Made by a program: the position numbers and the translations under genes. From positions 112,748-176,747 of the forward strand of contig KB301066.1 of assembly GCA_000328365.1 (NCBI GenBank): a stretch of 64,000 nt of DNA, given 5' to 3'. Each line of letters begins with the position of its first letter. The first letter of the stretch is position 1. Below the pieces are notes generated by a model. That model was not told where the DNA came from and ran no database searches. It was given only the letters and a program-made list of their open reading frames with translations. Below are positions 46,096-58,272 of this stretch, in pieces. This DNA is from Capitella teleta. Taxonomy: Eukaryota > Annelida > Polychaeta > Capitellidae.

Positions 46096-46528
46096 ACAAA
46101 GTGGGCCAAATGTTTATTATTATTATTATATTATTGTTATATTGTGTTATTCTGTGCCCATTAATTTATGTCAAGAAATCAGGTAAGAAGCATATTTTGA
46201 ATGAGGGAGGAACATATTATTATATAATTGCGAGTGGTGAGTGATTTCGAAGAGAGCAAAATCAGAGTATTTATTTCTCTTATCTTTGTGTAATTTTACA
46301 CTGAGATCTGTTTTGTAACACTTTTTCAGAAATCAAATGTGATGCACCATTGGAAAGCATTGAGATCTTTAACAAGAAGTAGACTGACTACTTTTGGCCC
46401 ACAATGTATTTTAGAAGAAAAAAAGAGGCTTATTTCACGAGGATTTTTTTAAAGCTAATATCGAAAATGGCTAAGCAATTTAGGAGCAAGCATAACGTTT
46501 AACACCAACCATGAATGAATACTCTTGT
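46096..46528. other. Short intergenic stretch
   Basis: AT-rich, with no gene or repeat recognised. Confidence 0.5.
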
Positions 46529-46690
46529 TAAGGAAAATTCTAAATTAAAAAATTTCCTTATAATTTATTACTTTACGTGTTTTTTTTTTTTTTAAGGAAA
46601 ATTTTAAATTAAATATTTTCCTTATGTTACTTTACGTGTTTTTAAGGAAAATTTTAAAATAAAAATTTTCCTTATGTTACTTTACGTGTC
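46529..46690 (-). repeat. Three tandem AT-rich hairpin units
   Basis: AAGGAAAATTTTAAATTAAA-type sequence ending ATTTTCCTT forms a palindrome. It is repeated three times (about 46529, 46593 and 46643), each followed by TTACTTTACGTGT. It sits at the poly(A) end of a minus-strand family-A unit. Matching hairpins lie at 35650-35690 and 38505-38640, also next to family-A ends. Confidence 0.85.
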
Positions 46691-49058
46691 TTTTTGTAAG
46701 TCAGAGAACGAAGTATAATTCAGCAAATTTCACACATTGATAGTACATGTCATTCTGCAAGTCTGATTCTAATTTGTAGGTTGAAGGTCAAAGGTCAAGG
46801 TCACAGCGATTTTTCAAAGTCTCAAATTGGATCGCTTCTAGCTCACTCATTAATTGAGCTAGGGACTTGCAACATACATCAATCGATCCAGCGCATTGAG
46901 ATGTACAACAATTAATAGCGCTATTACTGCTCTCAGATGCACCGTTCTTGCGTAATCTTGCATAATAGTAATTACGACTTTTTTAAATGCAAATATCTCG
47001 GTTGTCAAGCGGGTTGTGGCATTGAAATTTGCAGAGTATATTGCTGGTATAGCCATCTTATGAAAATATAAGTTTAAATGAGGTTGCACTAAGGTCAAGG
47101 TCATTGTGGTAATTAAAGCATTTAATTGCATAAATTGATGATTAGTTCGAATTTTGTTAATTTTATAACTTTTCTGAGTTGCATACAACGTGTGCTGTCG
47201 AGTTTTAGAAGGAAATGTGATAATTCATTGTGTGTTTTCGATCGAAACACATATTAGGCAACACTTCGCCAATTTCATTGCTTCGGTATTCCGTTGAACA
47301 AAGTTTGGTACTGAATATTTTGAATTTGGTCATGTCTGTCAATCAGTAAGTTGCACTTATTAATGAAGCAAGTTATTTTGGATTAACACTGAAAGTTCGA
47401 AGGTCAAAGGTTAAAGGTCAAGGTCGCAGTGATTTTTCAAAGTTGAAAACTTGATCGCCAATAATTCATTGACTAGTAATTCTATTGACTTGTAACTGGC
47501 ATCAAATGATTCAGTATGTAAAATAAAGCTTGGAAGTATTTCTGCTCTTAGATGCACCGTTCTTGCGTAATCTTGCATAATAGCAATTATGACTTTTTCA
47601 AATGCAAATATCTCGGTTGTTAAGCGGGTTGTGGCATTGAAATTTGCAGAGTATATTGCTAGTATAGCCATCTTATGAAATTATAAGTTTAAATGAGGTT
47701 GCACTAAGGTCAAGGTCATTGTGGTAATTAAAGCATTTAATTGCATAAATTGATTATTATTTCGAATTTTGTTAATTTTATAACTTTTCTGAGTTGCATA
47801 CAACGTGTGTTGTCGAGTCTTAGAAGGAAATGTGATAATTCGGAATATTTGTGCGTTTTCCGTCAGAACTTAAATTATTAGGCAACACTCAGCCGCTAAT
47901 TTCATTGCTTCGATGTTCCGTTGAACAAAGTTTGGTACTGAATATTTTGAATTCGCTCATGTCTGTCAATTAGTAAGTTGCATTTATTAATGGAGTAAGT
48001 TATTTCGGATTAACTCTGAAAGTTTGAGGTAGCCCATCTGGCATATTAGAAGATGCTGCATAGCCAATGGGCTATACACTCCATAGTATTAATAATCCTT
48101 GTAGTTGTTGGATTTCAATGATTTTCATCATACATTAAATGATAATGTGAAGTCATGTCAGGTAGAAATGCGTATTTAGCTCATTGGTTGCGCGATTCTG
48201 CTGTAAAATCATAAATTGATACATATAGTTTGGCATCATGAACTAATTATGCTGCGATTACGTTCATGTTTCCTTGATCAATGTTTATCAATAGCCTAAA
48301 GGGATGGGGAACTAAATTTTAAGTGATGTTCTAATGACTCATAGCACCAATTGATAGCATTCCGTGCCAAGAACACCCTGCCTGGATGCAAGCGTCAGGA
48401 AGTAATGCATTCCGAATATCGGGGTTAGCATTGCGCCTATGGGAGAATGGCCTCCATTGCGAAGTATAGGAGGCAAACGTCAGCTGATGGCTTGGTTTGG
48501 CTGATGGCTGATTGGTCCCGTTCCCCTCGTGAAGCTATCGATTTCAGCCAATCAGAGCAGATCATCTTCGCCATAAAAGGACATCTTTGTTGTTTACGAA
48601 ACGAAAGCGCATGCGTGGTGCACTCTGGCTGACCTTTTTACTGTTTCAGGATGAGAAACATGGTAGGTTTCCTAAAAAATCGCTTGTTAAAATAAGAAAA
48701 ATAGCGACAAATATTTTTTGTTTGCGCCTGACTGGTGGCAAAATGATTATTCTATCTATTTCCGAAAAGAAAAGAAAAAAATATCCATGGGTTTAGTCGA
48801 AGGACATGCTGATATGACGAGGCCCATTGTAAAAGATGGGGAACTCGGTGTTTCATCACAGCTCATGACGTCACGCCTAATGAGCAATATATCTCCCGCG
48901 AAATCGTTAGCGATGATATTCCTTGTGTGGGCCAGGCATAGAAATCATTTTTGGTGCATCAAATAACGACTCAAAGTCCATTTTTAACCAGTTCTCCCTC
49001 CCTTTAATTATAAATTTTCCTTGGTCACATCTCTGATTGATTCTTGTTTTCTTTTTTT
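46691..49058 (-). repeat. Family A block, minus orientation
   Basis: On the minus strand it starts CAAGAATCAATCAGAG near 49047, carries a TTAA-flanked MITE inside its start module (48296-49007), then two monomers (heads at 47677 and 47062) and the end module. Perfect cores lie at 46936-46960 and 47551-47575. A half-site array lies at 47401-47427. The first monomer joins the start module at about 48025, with part of both missing. Confidence 0.9.
48296..49007. mobile_element. TTAA-flanked MITE (piggyBac-like target), copy 1
   Basis: The left end is CTAA-AGGGATGGGGAAC and the right end is GTTCTCCCTCCCT-TTAA, giving ~17-bp imperfect inverted repeats. Uninterrupted family-A copies show an empty TTAA at this point (for example near 30350), so the target duplication is TTAA (left copy mutated to CTAA). 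The interior carries ATTGGT (48511), CCAATCA (48548), a TATA-like CATAAAAGG (48572) and a CRE TGACGTCA (48866-48873). No transposase. Confidence 0.85.
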
Positions 49059-49302
49059 CTCGGGATCCAGTTGAACAAAAATGTTTTCATACAGCTGCAA
49101 TTAACAAACTTAAATCGTAGCTCGCTTGTTGACTTGGTTAAATTTTCTCTTGTTTAAGCCGCTATTCGTTCTCTGCACATGGACCAAGAACTATCTTCCC
49201 TTGACTGGAACGACTGTTTACGTGCACCGCTGATTCAGGAGTTCCGCAGGCGATATCATTCCGCAGTGGAAAGGTACGTGTTACTCTGTACTGTAGGATG
49301 GT

Positions 49303-49527
49303 AATGTTGGGTCGGGACAGTGTGGCGGGAAGCAAGACCGCGACCCGTGGCGCCACCACCGGCCGCGACAAGAGCGCCACCACTGGAAGAAGACAAGAAA
49401 ACGGCAGACGACGAAAGAAGACCGCAGTAGAAGCATATCACGCTACTCCTGCGACTTGTCTCTGACTTCACAAGTCCGTCAACTCCTTCCATTGGTGAGT
49501 AACCACCCATTGCCAATCTCACTACAT
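49303..49527 (+). repeat. Candidate left LTR of the Gypsy fossil
   Basis: It runs from TGTTGGGTCGGGACA to CTCACTACA (TG...CA ends, ~225 bp). Two bases later comes TGGTGTCAG (49530-49538), a primer-binding sequence used by many Gypsy elements (tRNA-Leu-like). No second LTR was found for comparison. Confidence 0.5.
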
Positions 49528-52500
49528 TTGGTGTCAGCGAAAACCCGCCTGGTGGGAGGTTATTCGGATTTGTTATTTGTATTTGCATGTAATTTTGTTC
49601 TTGTTGTGTCGTCTGCTACAGCGAATGCTCATATTCAGTGTGTGTAATATCCACTGTCAGTGAATTCGCCTAAGACATACGCTCAAGTTCCTAGTTCTGT
49701 AATTGTAGTATTGTGTTCATTGTGGTCCAAACTCAGTTTTTTTTCGTCAATTCGGCCGCACATGTGGTGGTTGGGCGAGATTTCTTGAGTGCTCGTGAAG
49801 GCGTTTTTGTTAAGTACAAAATTCGTCTGCTCAAGCAGTGGATTCGCAGTGATATACGAGTTGCAATTGTAGAATTCATATTTTTTTTCTCCTTGGCGAA
49901 AATTCGTTTTTGCATACCGGTAATCCGACTGCACTAGCAGCAGGTTGAGTTGTGGGGCGATATATGCACAAATTATCCCTGGCAATTTGATTTGACTGCC
50001 CTAGCAGCAGATTATTCGTTTACTGTGTGGATTGAGTTTTGTGTGCTAATTGAATTCTGAATTCAGAATTCCGAATATTGGTGTTTTTGCTCTTTTTGCA
50101 TTTTTTGTATCTTGGGTGGCATATTCGCGGTCGACGTGATGGCTTCCAATGATATGAGGTGGGCAGGGCCTCCGGTTAATGTTGCTACGGCAGATGAGTC
50201 GGTTGCGCTCGGTGCCAGGCATTGGAGAAGCGAGGGCAAGGTCGCTCTTGGAGACAAGGCGGCAGAAGCCTCTGACGCAGGAGGTACTGCTGGCCATGCC
50301 GAATTTTCCAGCTAATTTCTGGGGAGAGAAGTTGGAGTCTGAACCCCCGGAGGTTTGCTGTGATCCCGAGCAACCCGATCTGGAGTCGACGACGACCGAG
50401 ATTTTGGACACCGCTTCCAGCCACAGCAACACAGAGGTAAAGCTGGAGCCAGCGGCTGAGGGTTCGACCACGACCGGATTCAAAGAGATCGCCCAGGTAT
50501 TGACAATAATGGAAAAGAGCATGAGGGAGTCCCAAGAGAAGATATTGGGCGCCTTAATGGCATCCCAGGAGAGGCAAGACCAACAGATGTTGGAGCTGAT
50601 GGCCGTCTTGGGTCAACGAGGTGTCGCGAGTGGTGGTACAGAGACCCTGCTCCAATCAAGTGCTGCGCCGCCGCTGAAGCCATTGAAATCAACGAAGGTT
50701 GATATTGACACCTTCTTTCAGGACCACTTTGCGCCTGAGCAAGGTACTGGAATGAAGGGCTCGGACGCTCAGCTCCTAAACACCATTGAAAAGCGTCAGA
50801 ATAGGCCTTTGCGTGCCACACTGGATCCTCCAGTAATGAATGTCAACCAAGAGCGCGATGTTTCAGGGGGAAAACCCGCTACCCACTTGGGCGGCGGCTG
50901 GGCTCCTCACTCTACAACCGATTCGCATGATTGGCGCCTTACGCAGCCTGTTCAAAGTTCGGCGGCTCTAACAACGCAATCGCATCCATCTGCTGCTAAT
51001 CCTCGGTTGCCGAAGTTCACCGGGAAGGTGGGGGACTCCTTGGACTGGGTGGCGTTCATCGTCAATTTTGAGCGTCGGGCTGAACGCTACACTTGGGATG
51101 TTGCCACACGGCTTGATTTCCTGATTGAGTGTTTGCAGGACCAAGCAGCCCATTTCTTCAGCCGTCTACCACCTCATCATCGATGCAGCTACGCGCTGCT
51201 CAAGGAGAAGCTGCGTACACGTTTCAACGTAGTACAGGCACCAGCAGTACTGCCAAGCAGCTCCAAGACGTGCGGCAGGGAATGGAGGAGTCCCTACAAG
51301 AGTTTGCCTCACGGGTTCAGCAGTTGGCAAGGGATGCACATCCCTCCTTGGTCGCTGAGGCTGTTGAGCCCATGGCCGTGGACGCCTTTTTGCGAGGGTG
51401 TAAGGAGAAGCTGGCGGCTTACAGCGCGCTCAATCGAGAGCCGGCTACCGTTGAGTTGGCTGTGAATTTGGTGGAGGGAGCGGTGACGAACCAACAAGCA
51501 GTATTTGGGTCCACAGTTCCCATTTCTAAGTTGCGGCAAGTCCTCCGATTCGAAAATCCAATGCAAACACAGCCGGATGACTACCAGGTACGGGCTGTGT
51601 GCGCGTCTTCTGTGGAAGGCCTGGAGGCAGCCACAGAAAAAAGGTTCAGGCAGTGTGAAGGGGCATTAGTGGAGGTCAAGGCTGGGTTGTCGTCCCTTAG
51701 CGAGCAGATGGAGGTAATGTCTTTGGTTTCTTTCCAAGCCAGAGGTAGAACTAGGGCTCGCTCTCGTTCCCCCTCCCCAGTCGTCTGCTACAACTGCAAC
51801 GAATCTGGGCATTTCAGTCGTGAATGTCCTAAAGAGAAGCGACCGTCCAGACCACGGGCAGACTCCCCAGAGCGTCCTCAATGTTTCAATTGTCATGAAC
51901 CAGGCCATTATGCCAGGGATTGTCAAAAATCACGGAGGTCACATTCACCAGCTGCCGGGTCGGGAAACTGATACGAGTCGTAGTGGAGGGGCCACCTACG
52001 ACTCGACCAACCCCCACTGGTTGGCCCCCAACATCAGCTGAGCACGCGATCCGGGAAGTTGAGTTGCATTCCACAACTGGAGCCACCATCTTGGTGGATG
52101 TAGAGGTAGGGAGTGGAATGATCCAGGCAGTGGTGGACACGGCCTGTCAAATTACGGTGTTCAGTGTCACAGCATGGAGGAACCTTTGTCCATCACCATC
52201 CCTCGGAGAAGAAATCATCCTGAAGGGTGCTGCCGTGCTGGGTCGAATGAAGGCAAACATGGCTCGGGACATCCAGTTGCGCCTAGGTGGCCAGTCCTAC
52301 TTCTGGGATTGTTGTGTCGCACCCATCTCAGACGACCTGATACTGGGCCTAGATTGGCCTAGAATGGCCAAGAAGTCCTTCAAATCTGAGAAAGGAGCAG
52401 TTGGCTGATGCCAACCTGGGACCGGTCATGCAGTGGCTTGAAGCGGGGATAGAAGTTCATAGAACCACACGCTGCAGAACTGTCCTTGTGTAGGCCGGTG

Positions 52501-54210
52501 ACCAAGAGTCTGTGGCATCAACGACGACTTCTCTGTCTGAAGAATCGGGTACTGCACCACAAGCGGGTCCTGCCTCATCTCCAGAGCTCCTCTAGGGATG
52601 GAGATTACAACATTCGGCTGGTGGTTCCTCGATCTTTAGTTGCAGAGGTGCTGTACACCTGTCATTCTTTACCTTTAGCTGGTCACCCAGGAGTGGCCCG
52701 CATGATCGAGAAGGTACAAGCAATGTTCTACTGGCCAGGCATGACCCTCGACTGCAAACTCTTCGTCTCTGCCTGCAAGGAATGTAGTCGGTGCAAGCAT
52801 GCAACGGTACGTCCTCGGGCTCTGCTAGGGTGTTTTCATGCAGGAGGGGTAATGGAACGGGTGCATATTGACATTTTGGGTCCATTTCCCTGTAGCGGCA
52901 ATGGCAACAAGTATGTTCTGTTGGCCGTGGATCAGTTTACAAAATGGGTGGAATGTTTCCCGTTGCCAGATCAGGTCACAGAGACAGTAGCCGTAGCCTT
53001 ACTTGACCATTTCTTTGCACGGTTCGGCTGTCCGAACCGTGCAAAGTGGGTGGGTGGAATGTTTCCCGTTGCCAGATCAGGTCACAGAGACAGTAGCCGT
53101 AGCCTTACTTGACCATTTCTTTGCACGGTTCGGCTGTCCACAGCAGCTTCATTCCGATCAAGGCAGCAATTTTCAGAGTGAGTTGTTCACTTCAATCTGT
53201 GAGCTCCTACATCTGGCAAAAACGCGTACCACACCGTATCGTCCATGTTCAAATGGACAAGTGGAGCGTATGAATCGCACGCTGTTACAGATGATTCGCT
53301 GTTTCCTCCAGGAACACCAGTCTGAGTGGGACAGGTTTATCCCTCAGCTCGCGGGAGCCATGCGTGCTTCAGTCAATCGGAGTACTGGGTTCACGCCCAA
53401 TATGATGATGTTAGGTCGAGAGGTACGTCTTCCTACGGACTTGCAGGTCAACCCTGCTCCAGGTGAGCCGCCCCTTGAGCCCGCGTCGTTTCTCCGCCGG
53501 TTTCAGGAAATCTCTAGGGAGGTCCATGCTGTTGCCAGGAGTCACCTACGTGCTACACAGCAGTATCAGAAGACCCATTACGACAGTAGGACCCATGTGC
53601 ACAACTACGATTCTGGAGATCTGGTGTACATCCTGAACAAGTCCTCCAAGAAGGGGAGATCAAAGAAGCTGACGCCCATCTGGAAGGGCCCCTTTCTAAT
53701 TTTGGAGGTGCTTTCCCCATCTATTTTCAGAGTCCGTGGGCCCAGGCGGGTGTCCGTGGTGCATCATGACCTGCTGAAGCCATTCCAAGAACTAGACCAT
53801 TCCTGGCTGGGTGCGACACGCACGGCACCATCTGTTATCACCCCTGGGACTTCTATCGCAGGCCGAGCCTCCAGAGTACTTTACGGAACCGACCAGCGAT
53901 AATGCTCTTGAGGATCTTCACATTTTATTCCAGGAACCGGGGCCCGCTCGGCAGTCGCGAAAGGGCCGACCGATCAGGCTTCCCCCCCGATTCAGAGATT
54001 GAGCGGGACGAGAAGTCTTTTTAATACTTAGTTAAGTTGGAGATGGACTTACTCTTGTTTCACGTGTGTTTTCTCTGTCACAGGAATGGCCCCACGACGT
54101 TGCCCTCGACACCGACCTAGACGTTCCCAGGCCAGTCGGCTGATCTCCATGTCTATGGTTACGAGTGTGCCACAGCCATCGCCGTTCTTCAAGAAAAATT
54201 TGAAGACTTA
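49303..54210 (+). mobile_element. Ty3/Gypsy LTR retrotransposon fossil
   Basis: This is a broken copy, judged to carry about four or more breaks. Recognisable parts in order are: a candidate left LTR and primer site, a Gag region (about 50.2-51.97 kb) with two CCHC knuckles (CYNCNESGHFSREC and CFNCHEPGHYARDC), a retropepsin-like segment (VVDTACQITVFS, about 52.13 kb), and an integrase (about 52.5-53.9 kb) with the HHCC zinc domain (HSLPLAGHPG ... CKECSRC), the catalytic core (HIDILGPF, SDQGSNF, NGQVERMNR) and a C-terminal chromodomain-like/GPY-type stretch (LTPIWKGPFLILEVL). Well-preserved motifs suggest moderate rather than great age. No right LTR was matched. Confidence 0.88.
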
Positions 54211-55503
54211 ACAAATCGTCAATGTTATGTACATTGCGTAAGATTCTAATTCATATTCTTAGTATTATATTTATGCAAACATTACGTTTCAGGGTGTTCC
54301 AGTGTAGTTTTTCGACCAGGAAGGGGACGGACTCTTGCCATGCTTTTCTCACATTTGAAATGGCACTGTGTACCCATGACGCTTTTAGCCTTTTGCTTCG
54401 TTTTTATTATTAATATATGTAATTTTCTTTTATATTAAGCTCATAATAACTTTATCTTAGAATTGTACATTGTGCGCTGTATAAATGAATAAATTATTAT
54501 TTATTAGTATTAGTATTATTAATATAATATTAGTATTATTATAGATGTTTTTTTAAGTCTGTTTCATGCAGATATAATCACAGCCTCTAGATTAAAGATC
54601 ATATTACTGCCCTTTGTCGACCTGACACGTCGCGATAAAGTAAGATCAGCAAAAAGGAGAATAGTTCGAAACTCTGGGAGTTATGTCTCAGTCGTCCTTC
54701 GATTATATCTCCATAATGTAGTCGTGTCTTGGAATCGCACATCATCATCTCCCAAATCCGCCCATATCTGAGCAAGAAGTGCCAGTTTTCAGCTTGATCC
54801 TCGGTTACATATTGTGGAACTAATCATCACCCAGAAAGGCAAACGGAATTTCTTGAATATGTGGCCAAGCTATAGTAAATCGACTTGGTTATGTGATAAG
54901 ATAACATTGATGTTATCTTATCACATAACCATTGGCCCCTCAAAAGCGGGAAATCACGTTTTGACAACCATGTAAGAGGTTGAATTTGGGTTCGTAGGAA
55001 TTGTGTAACAAGAGTTATTAATATTACTTCATCAGTCAGATTTTTATTCCATTGAGAATGGCCACTTTGTCACAGTCACGTTGGGAGACATGACACAGTG
55101 AAGGAGATTTTAAGCAACCAAACGTTATGATAGCATCCAGCAGCCATCCCCAATGCGCAAATGATTCAGCAATCGGAACAGTTGCGAAATGAATCCCAGA
55201 ATTTCTTTGAACCCTAAATTACTTGGTTAGTGTGGATCTTCGTGTATCTTGCCCAGGGTCCCCGAGTGAATCCTAGGCAACAGTAACTAATTAATCTTTC
55301 TCTCATGGATCACAACGTTTCATGGATTATTTGATGGGTGTACATATACTCAACTTCTTATAAGCTTTAATCCTCTTTATTTCAGGCCATGGATCTTTTG
55401 ATGGCTACGCGTATTTATCATTTTCACAATCTTTAATGTATACCATTATCAATGTGTACACATACGTATATGGTGCGACGTTTAAAGATTTAACTTTCTG
55501 TTC
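54211..55503. other. Intergenic, no gene recognised
   Basis: AT-rich with TATTA microsatellite-like sequence at 54497-54545. It holds one perfect 44-bp palindrome, listed separately. No open frame has coding character. Confidence 0.5.
54887..54930. repeat. Perfect 44-bp palindrome
   Basis: Arms 54887-54907 and 54910-54930 are exact reverse complements around a TG centre. Each arm contains GTGATAAGATAAC. No flanking repeat or gene explains it. Confidence 0.97.
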
Positions 55504-55650
55504 AGGGCACCGAATGGCTCAATCGGTTTGACCGTCTGACTGCAATCGTATGCCGACCGTTGAGGTCAATGTCCCGGTTCGAGACCCGATCAGAACACGA
55601 GAGTTATGATTGTGAATTATAATTGTAATCCGTTATAATTTATTTATTTA
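55504..55650 (+). repeat. tRNA-derived SINE
   Basis: A canonical A box TGGCTCAATCGG (55515-55526) and B box GGTTCGAGACC (55576-55586) are 49 bp apart, as in tRNA genes. The flanks do not form an acceptor stem, so this is a SINE head rather than a tRNA. It ends at (TTTA)n sequence shared with the adjoining LINE tail. Confidence 0.75.
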
Positions 55651-56650
55651 TTTATGAAGCTTCATGCATCCAAAAATAGTATGGACAATAAAAACAATGC
55701 ATGCAACAGCATGTCAGAACAGGAAAACCTATAAGAACTACAAGAAAAAGTACAACAATACAATGACAATTTAGTTATTATTTTAGGGTAAAATCAAGTA
55801 TGGTAAAAGCCATTGCACCTACAGGTAGAAAGAAGTCCACGTACATGAGTTATTGACATTCTAAAAAAAAAAAAAAAAAAAAAAAATAATATTTTGTTCG
55901 AATAAAAAAATAATAGTTTTGATTTCAAAGTGGACACAGATAAACACGAGCGAATTTCAAGCGGTAATACTATGCCGCACAGCTTATTGCAGTTTAAAAT
56001 GGTAAACTCGATGTGAGTTGAAAATGACAAAGTTTGATCAATGAAAACTCCAAGACATGGTCTAGAATAACACTATTCATTGCACAATTAAAATGAATTA
56101 GCGCATGTGATCGAGTAATCGATAAAACCTGGCATTTGGACGGATTAAAGGACAATCGTCATTTGCCAAATAAGACTCCATTCGTGCATAGCATTCAAGT
56201 CTCTTTATAAAAGCTCACAATCATGAATGTCATTTGCTGTCATCAACGAATAAGGCAGTTGTACAGTGTAAAGTTTTGTACGGCGTGTCATTTATGAAAA
56301 GTAAAAGCAACAGTGGACCTAAAATAGAGCCTTGTGGAACACCAGAAGGAACCCCTAGCCAAGTCAAACTCTTCTCTTCAACAATAACACTTTCATCCAC
56401 TCTAAAAAAGGTTGCCATCAACACCGTAAAAATGTTTGAGTTAATACAATAAAAGTTTGTGCGAAACACAATCAAAGGCTCGACTAAAATCCAGAAATAC
56501 AACATCTATTTGACCACCTTTATCCAAAATAGAACCAATGCGATTATAAACATCCAATAATTGACTTGTGCATGAACGCCCTTTGTAAAAACCGTGCTGC
56601 AGAGGATGAATAAAACTGGATAAAAGAGGGTACAACGAACTCTTCATTGT
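55651..56650 (-). mobile_element. CR1/L2-like LINE, 5'-truncated relic
   Basis: On the minus strand the first motifs are QHGFYKGRSCTSQLLDVYN and the catalytic box VVFLDFSRAFD (56441-56647). GVPQGSILGPLLLLLFIND and ALFVDDSK follow in another frame (56230-56440). After a decayed stretch comes the C-terminal tail ending CRCNGFYHT (55800-55830) and an AAAT-type 3' tail. Several frame breaks and an inserted A/T-rich segment around 55860-55930 distinguish it from the copy at 63.3 kb. The two match at about 90% by eye between 55650 and 56340. Confidence 0.85.
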
Positions 56651-56900
56651 AATTCTTTAATTGGTGATTCTGCACTGCTGCCCAACTGCGTAACAAGGCC
56701 GGGCACTGTGTACTACTGTCTACGGTGGTATGCAGGATAAAGAACCCTTGGGATTTATCGATAAGAGTAGGGGGAAACCCCGGTCCCGGGCCTTCTGTTC
56801 TGACGCCCGTATCATCCGATTGGTTTGAGTGGAGCCGTAAAACTCCATCACGTTAACTTTCTGTTCATTCGTCAATTTCATTCTTTCATTCACATGATGC
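56651..56900 (+). repeat. 3' end of another LINE family (GCCGTAAAACTCC type)
   Basis: It contains GGGGGAAACCCCGGTCCCGGG and ends GGAGCCGTAAAACTCCATCA followed by degenerate (ATTC) repeats. The same closing phrase precedes (ATTC)n at 21.1 kb. No coding part is attached. Confidence 0.5.
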
Positions 56901-58272
56901 GTTATGATTGTGATTTATGTACGTTATGCACACCACCTTGTACTGTACGAGAGACTTCGTTGATTCGAAATCCGCAGTCGCCAAAACGCACTTTGGAAGG
57001 TGACCAGGGAACCAGTGATGGAAGATAGCATGGTCATTCAAATTCTGACAGTTTTTTCTTCATGGCATTAACATGAATAGCTGTAAAAATTGTTGCTTTC
57101 TTCTTGATAGTGCCATTAATACAAATTTTACGTGAATCGATTCGGTTTGTGTTCGATCGCCTTCCGCAAAGAACGTTGAGACTCCCACGTTCTTTGCCTT
57201 CTTATAACGTTCGCTCTCACGCTGTGCAATCCGGGGAAAATGACATCTGAGTAGCACCAGCGTTTGGTTCACTGAATGCACGTGCTGGCATGTGTATGGT
57301 AGTGCATTGTATAGGTGCGGTGCCTGGGGAGAATCCTGAAGAGTGAGTGAATCACATGGACTAATAAGCACACTCATCAGCAATTGGGTAGAATTCGCCC
57401 ATGTGAAGAATAATGTGTGGAAAGCTTCCAAAATGACGCCTTGGTCCCCGTCTGTGCAGACAGATGTACTATTTGTGTGGAGCTGCATATCAGGAGGCCT
57501 AAGAACAAGAATGATCTCAGAGAAAGAGGAAATGATTGAGATGTCCCGCTGAAGAAGATGCAACCATGAAAGTGTTGGCGATCGGAGACAACAGGCTAAC
57601 TTCCGCCAAAATAGCACACTCGGTTGCTCAGAAATCATCACTAGAAATAAATTGTTGTGAGTACTTGTGACTAGTGGAATTAGAGGAGTTCACTCGACAA
57701 TTAACGTCAACCTTCTGGTTGTGACAATATACAGTGCTTGCACCTCCGGAAGAAACATGCTTTGACCTAAGTGCACTGCATCAGTGCATTAGTGGACCAA
57801 GGGCATGTTCCAGGACAACTGCGTTGACAGTAAATAAGCCCTTATGATTATTAGCGGACAACTGACCACCACGTGTTTGACCTGAGGAGATAATCCGGTG
57901 CATCTGATTCAATTGAGCCGACTCGTGATTCTGCATTCAGATTACGTCGCACATTCGGATTAGAATGGCATGCATCAGAAAAAGATGTTTGCAAGGCGGA
58001 TGAGACTTCCATGTTTCCATTAAAAAGTGCCATCAAAGCACGAAAGAGGAGTCCACATGAGGAGGAATGAAAACACAGTGTTAGCAAGGAACATGATAAT
58101 TAATATCAAGTGTGTAATACACCACAGACACTCGAACGGTTATGAAAGTTAAAGAGGACCTCTGTTCATTTCGAAACCTTTTAAGATCGATTATATGGGC
58201 TTTTTGATTGACGGAAAACTATTATTGGAAGTTTTTGTTTACTGTTAATGACATTCAAGACAAAATAAAATA
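56901..58272. other. Intergenic, no gene recognised
   Basis: A 193-codon open frame on the minus strand (57060-57641) has no recognisable domain and ordinary composition; I do not call it a gene. Nothing else is seen. Confidence 0.45.

Noticed and set aside
55504-55600. Functional tRNA gene
   Set aside because: A and B boxes are good, but I could not form an acceptor stem or proper anticodon stem, so a SINE head fits better.
57060-57641. 193-codon open frame on the minus strand
   Set aside because: No motif, no Kozak or splice support and ordinary composition; length alone is not enough in this window.
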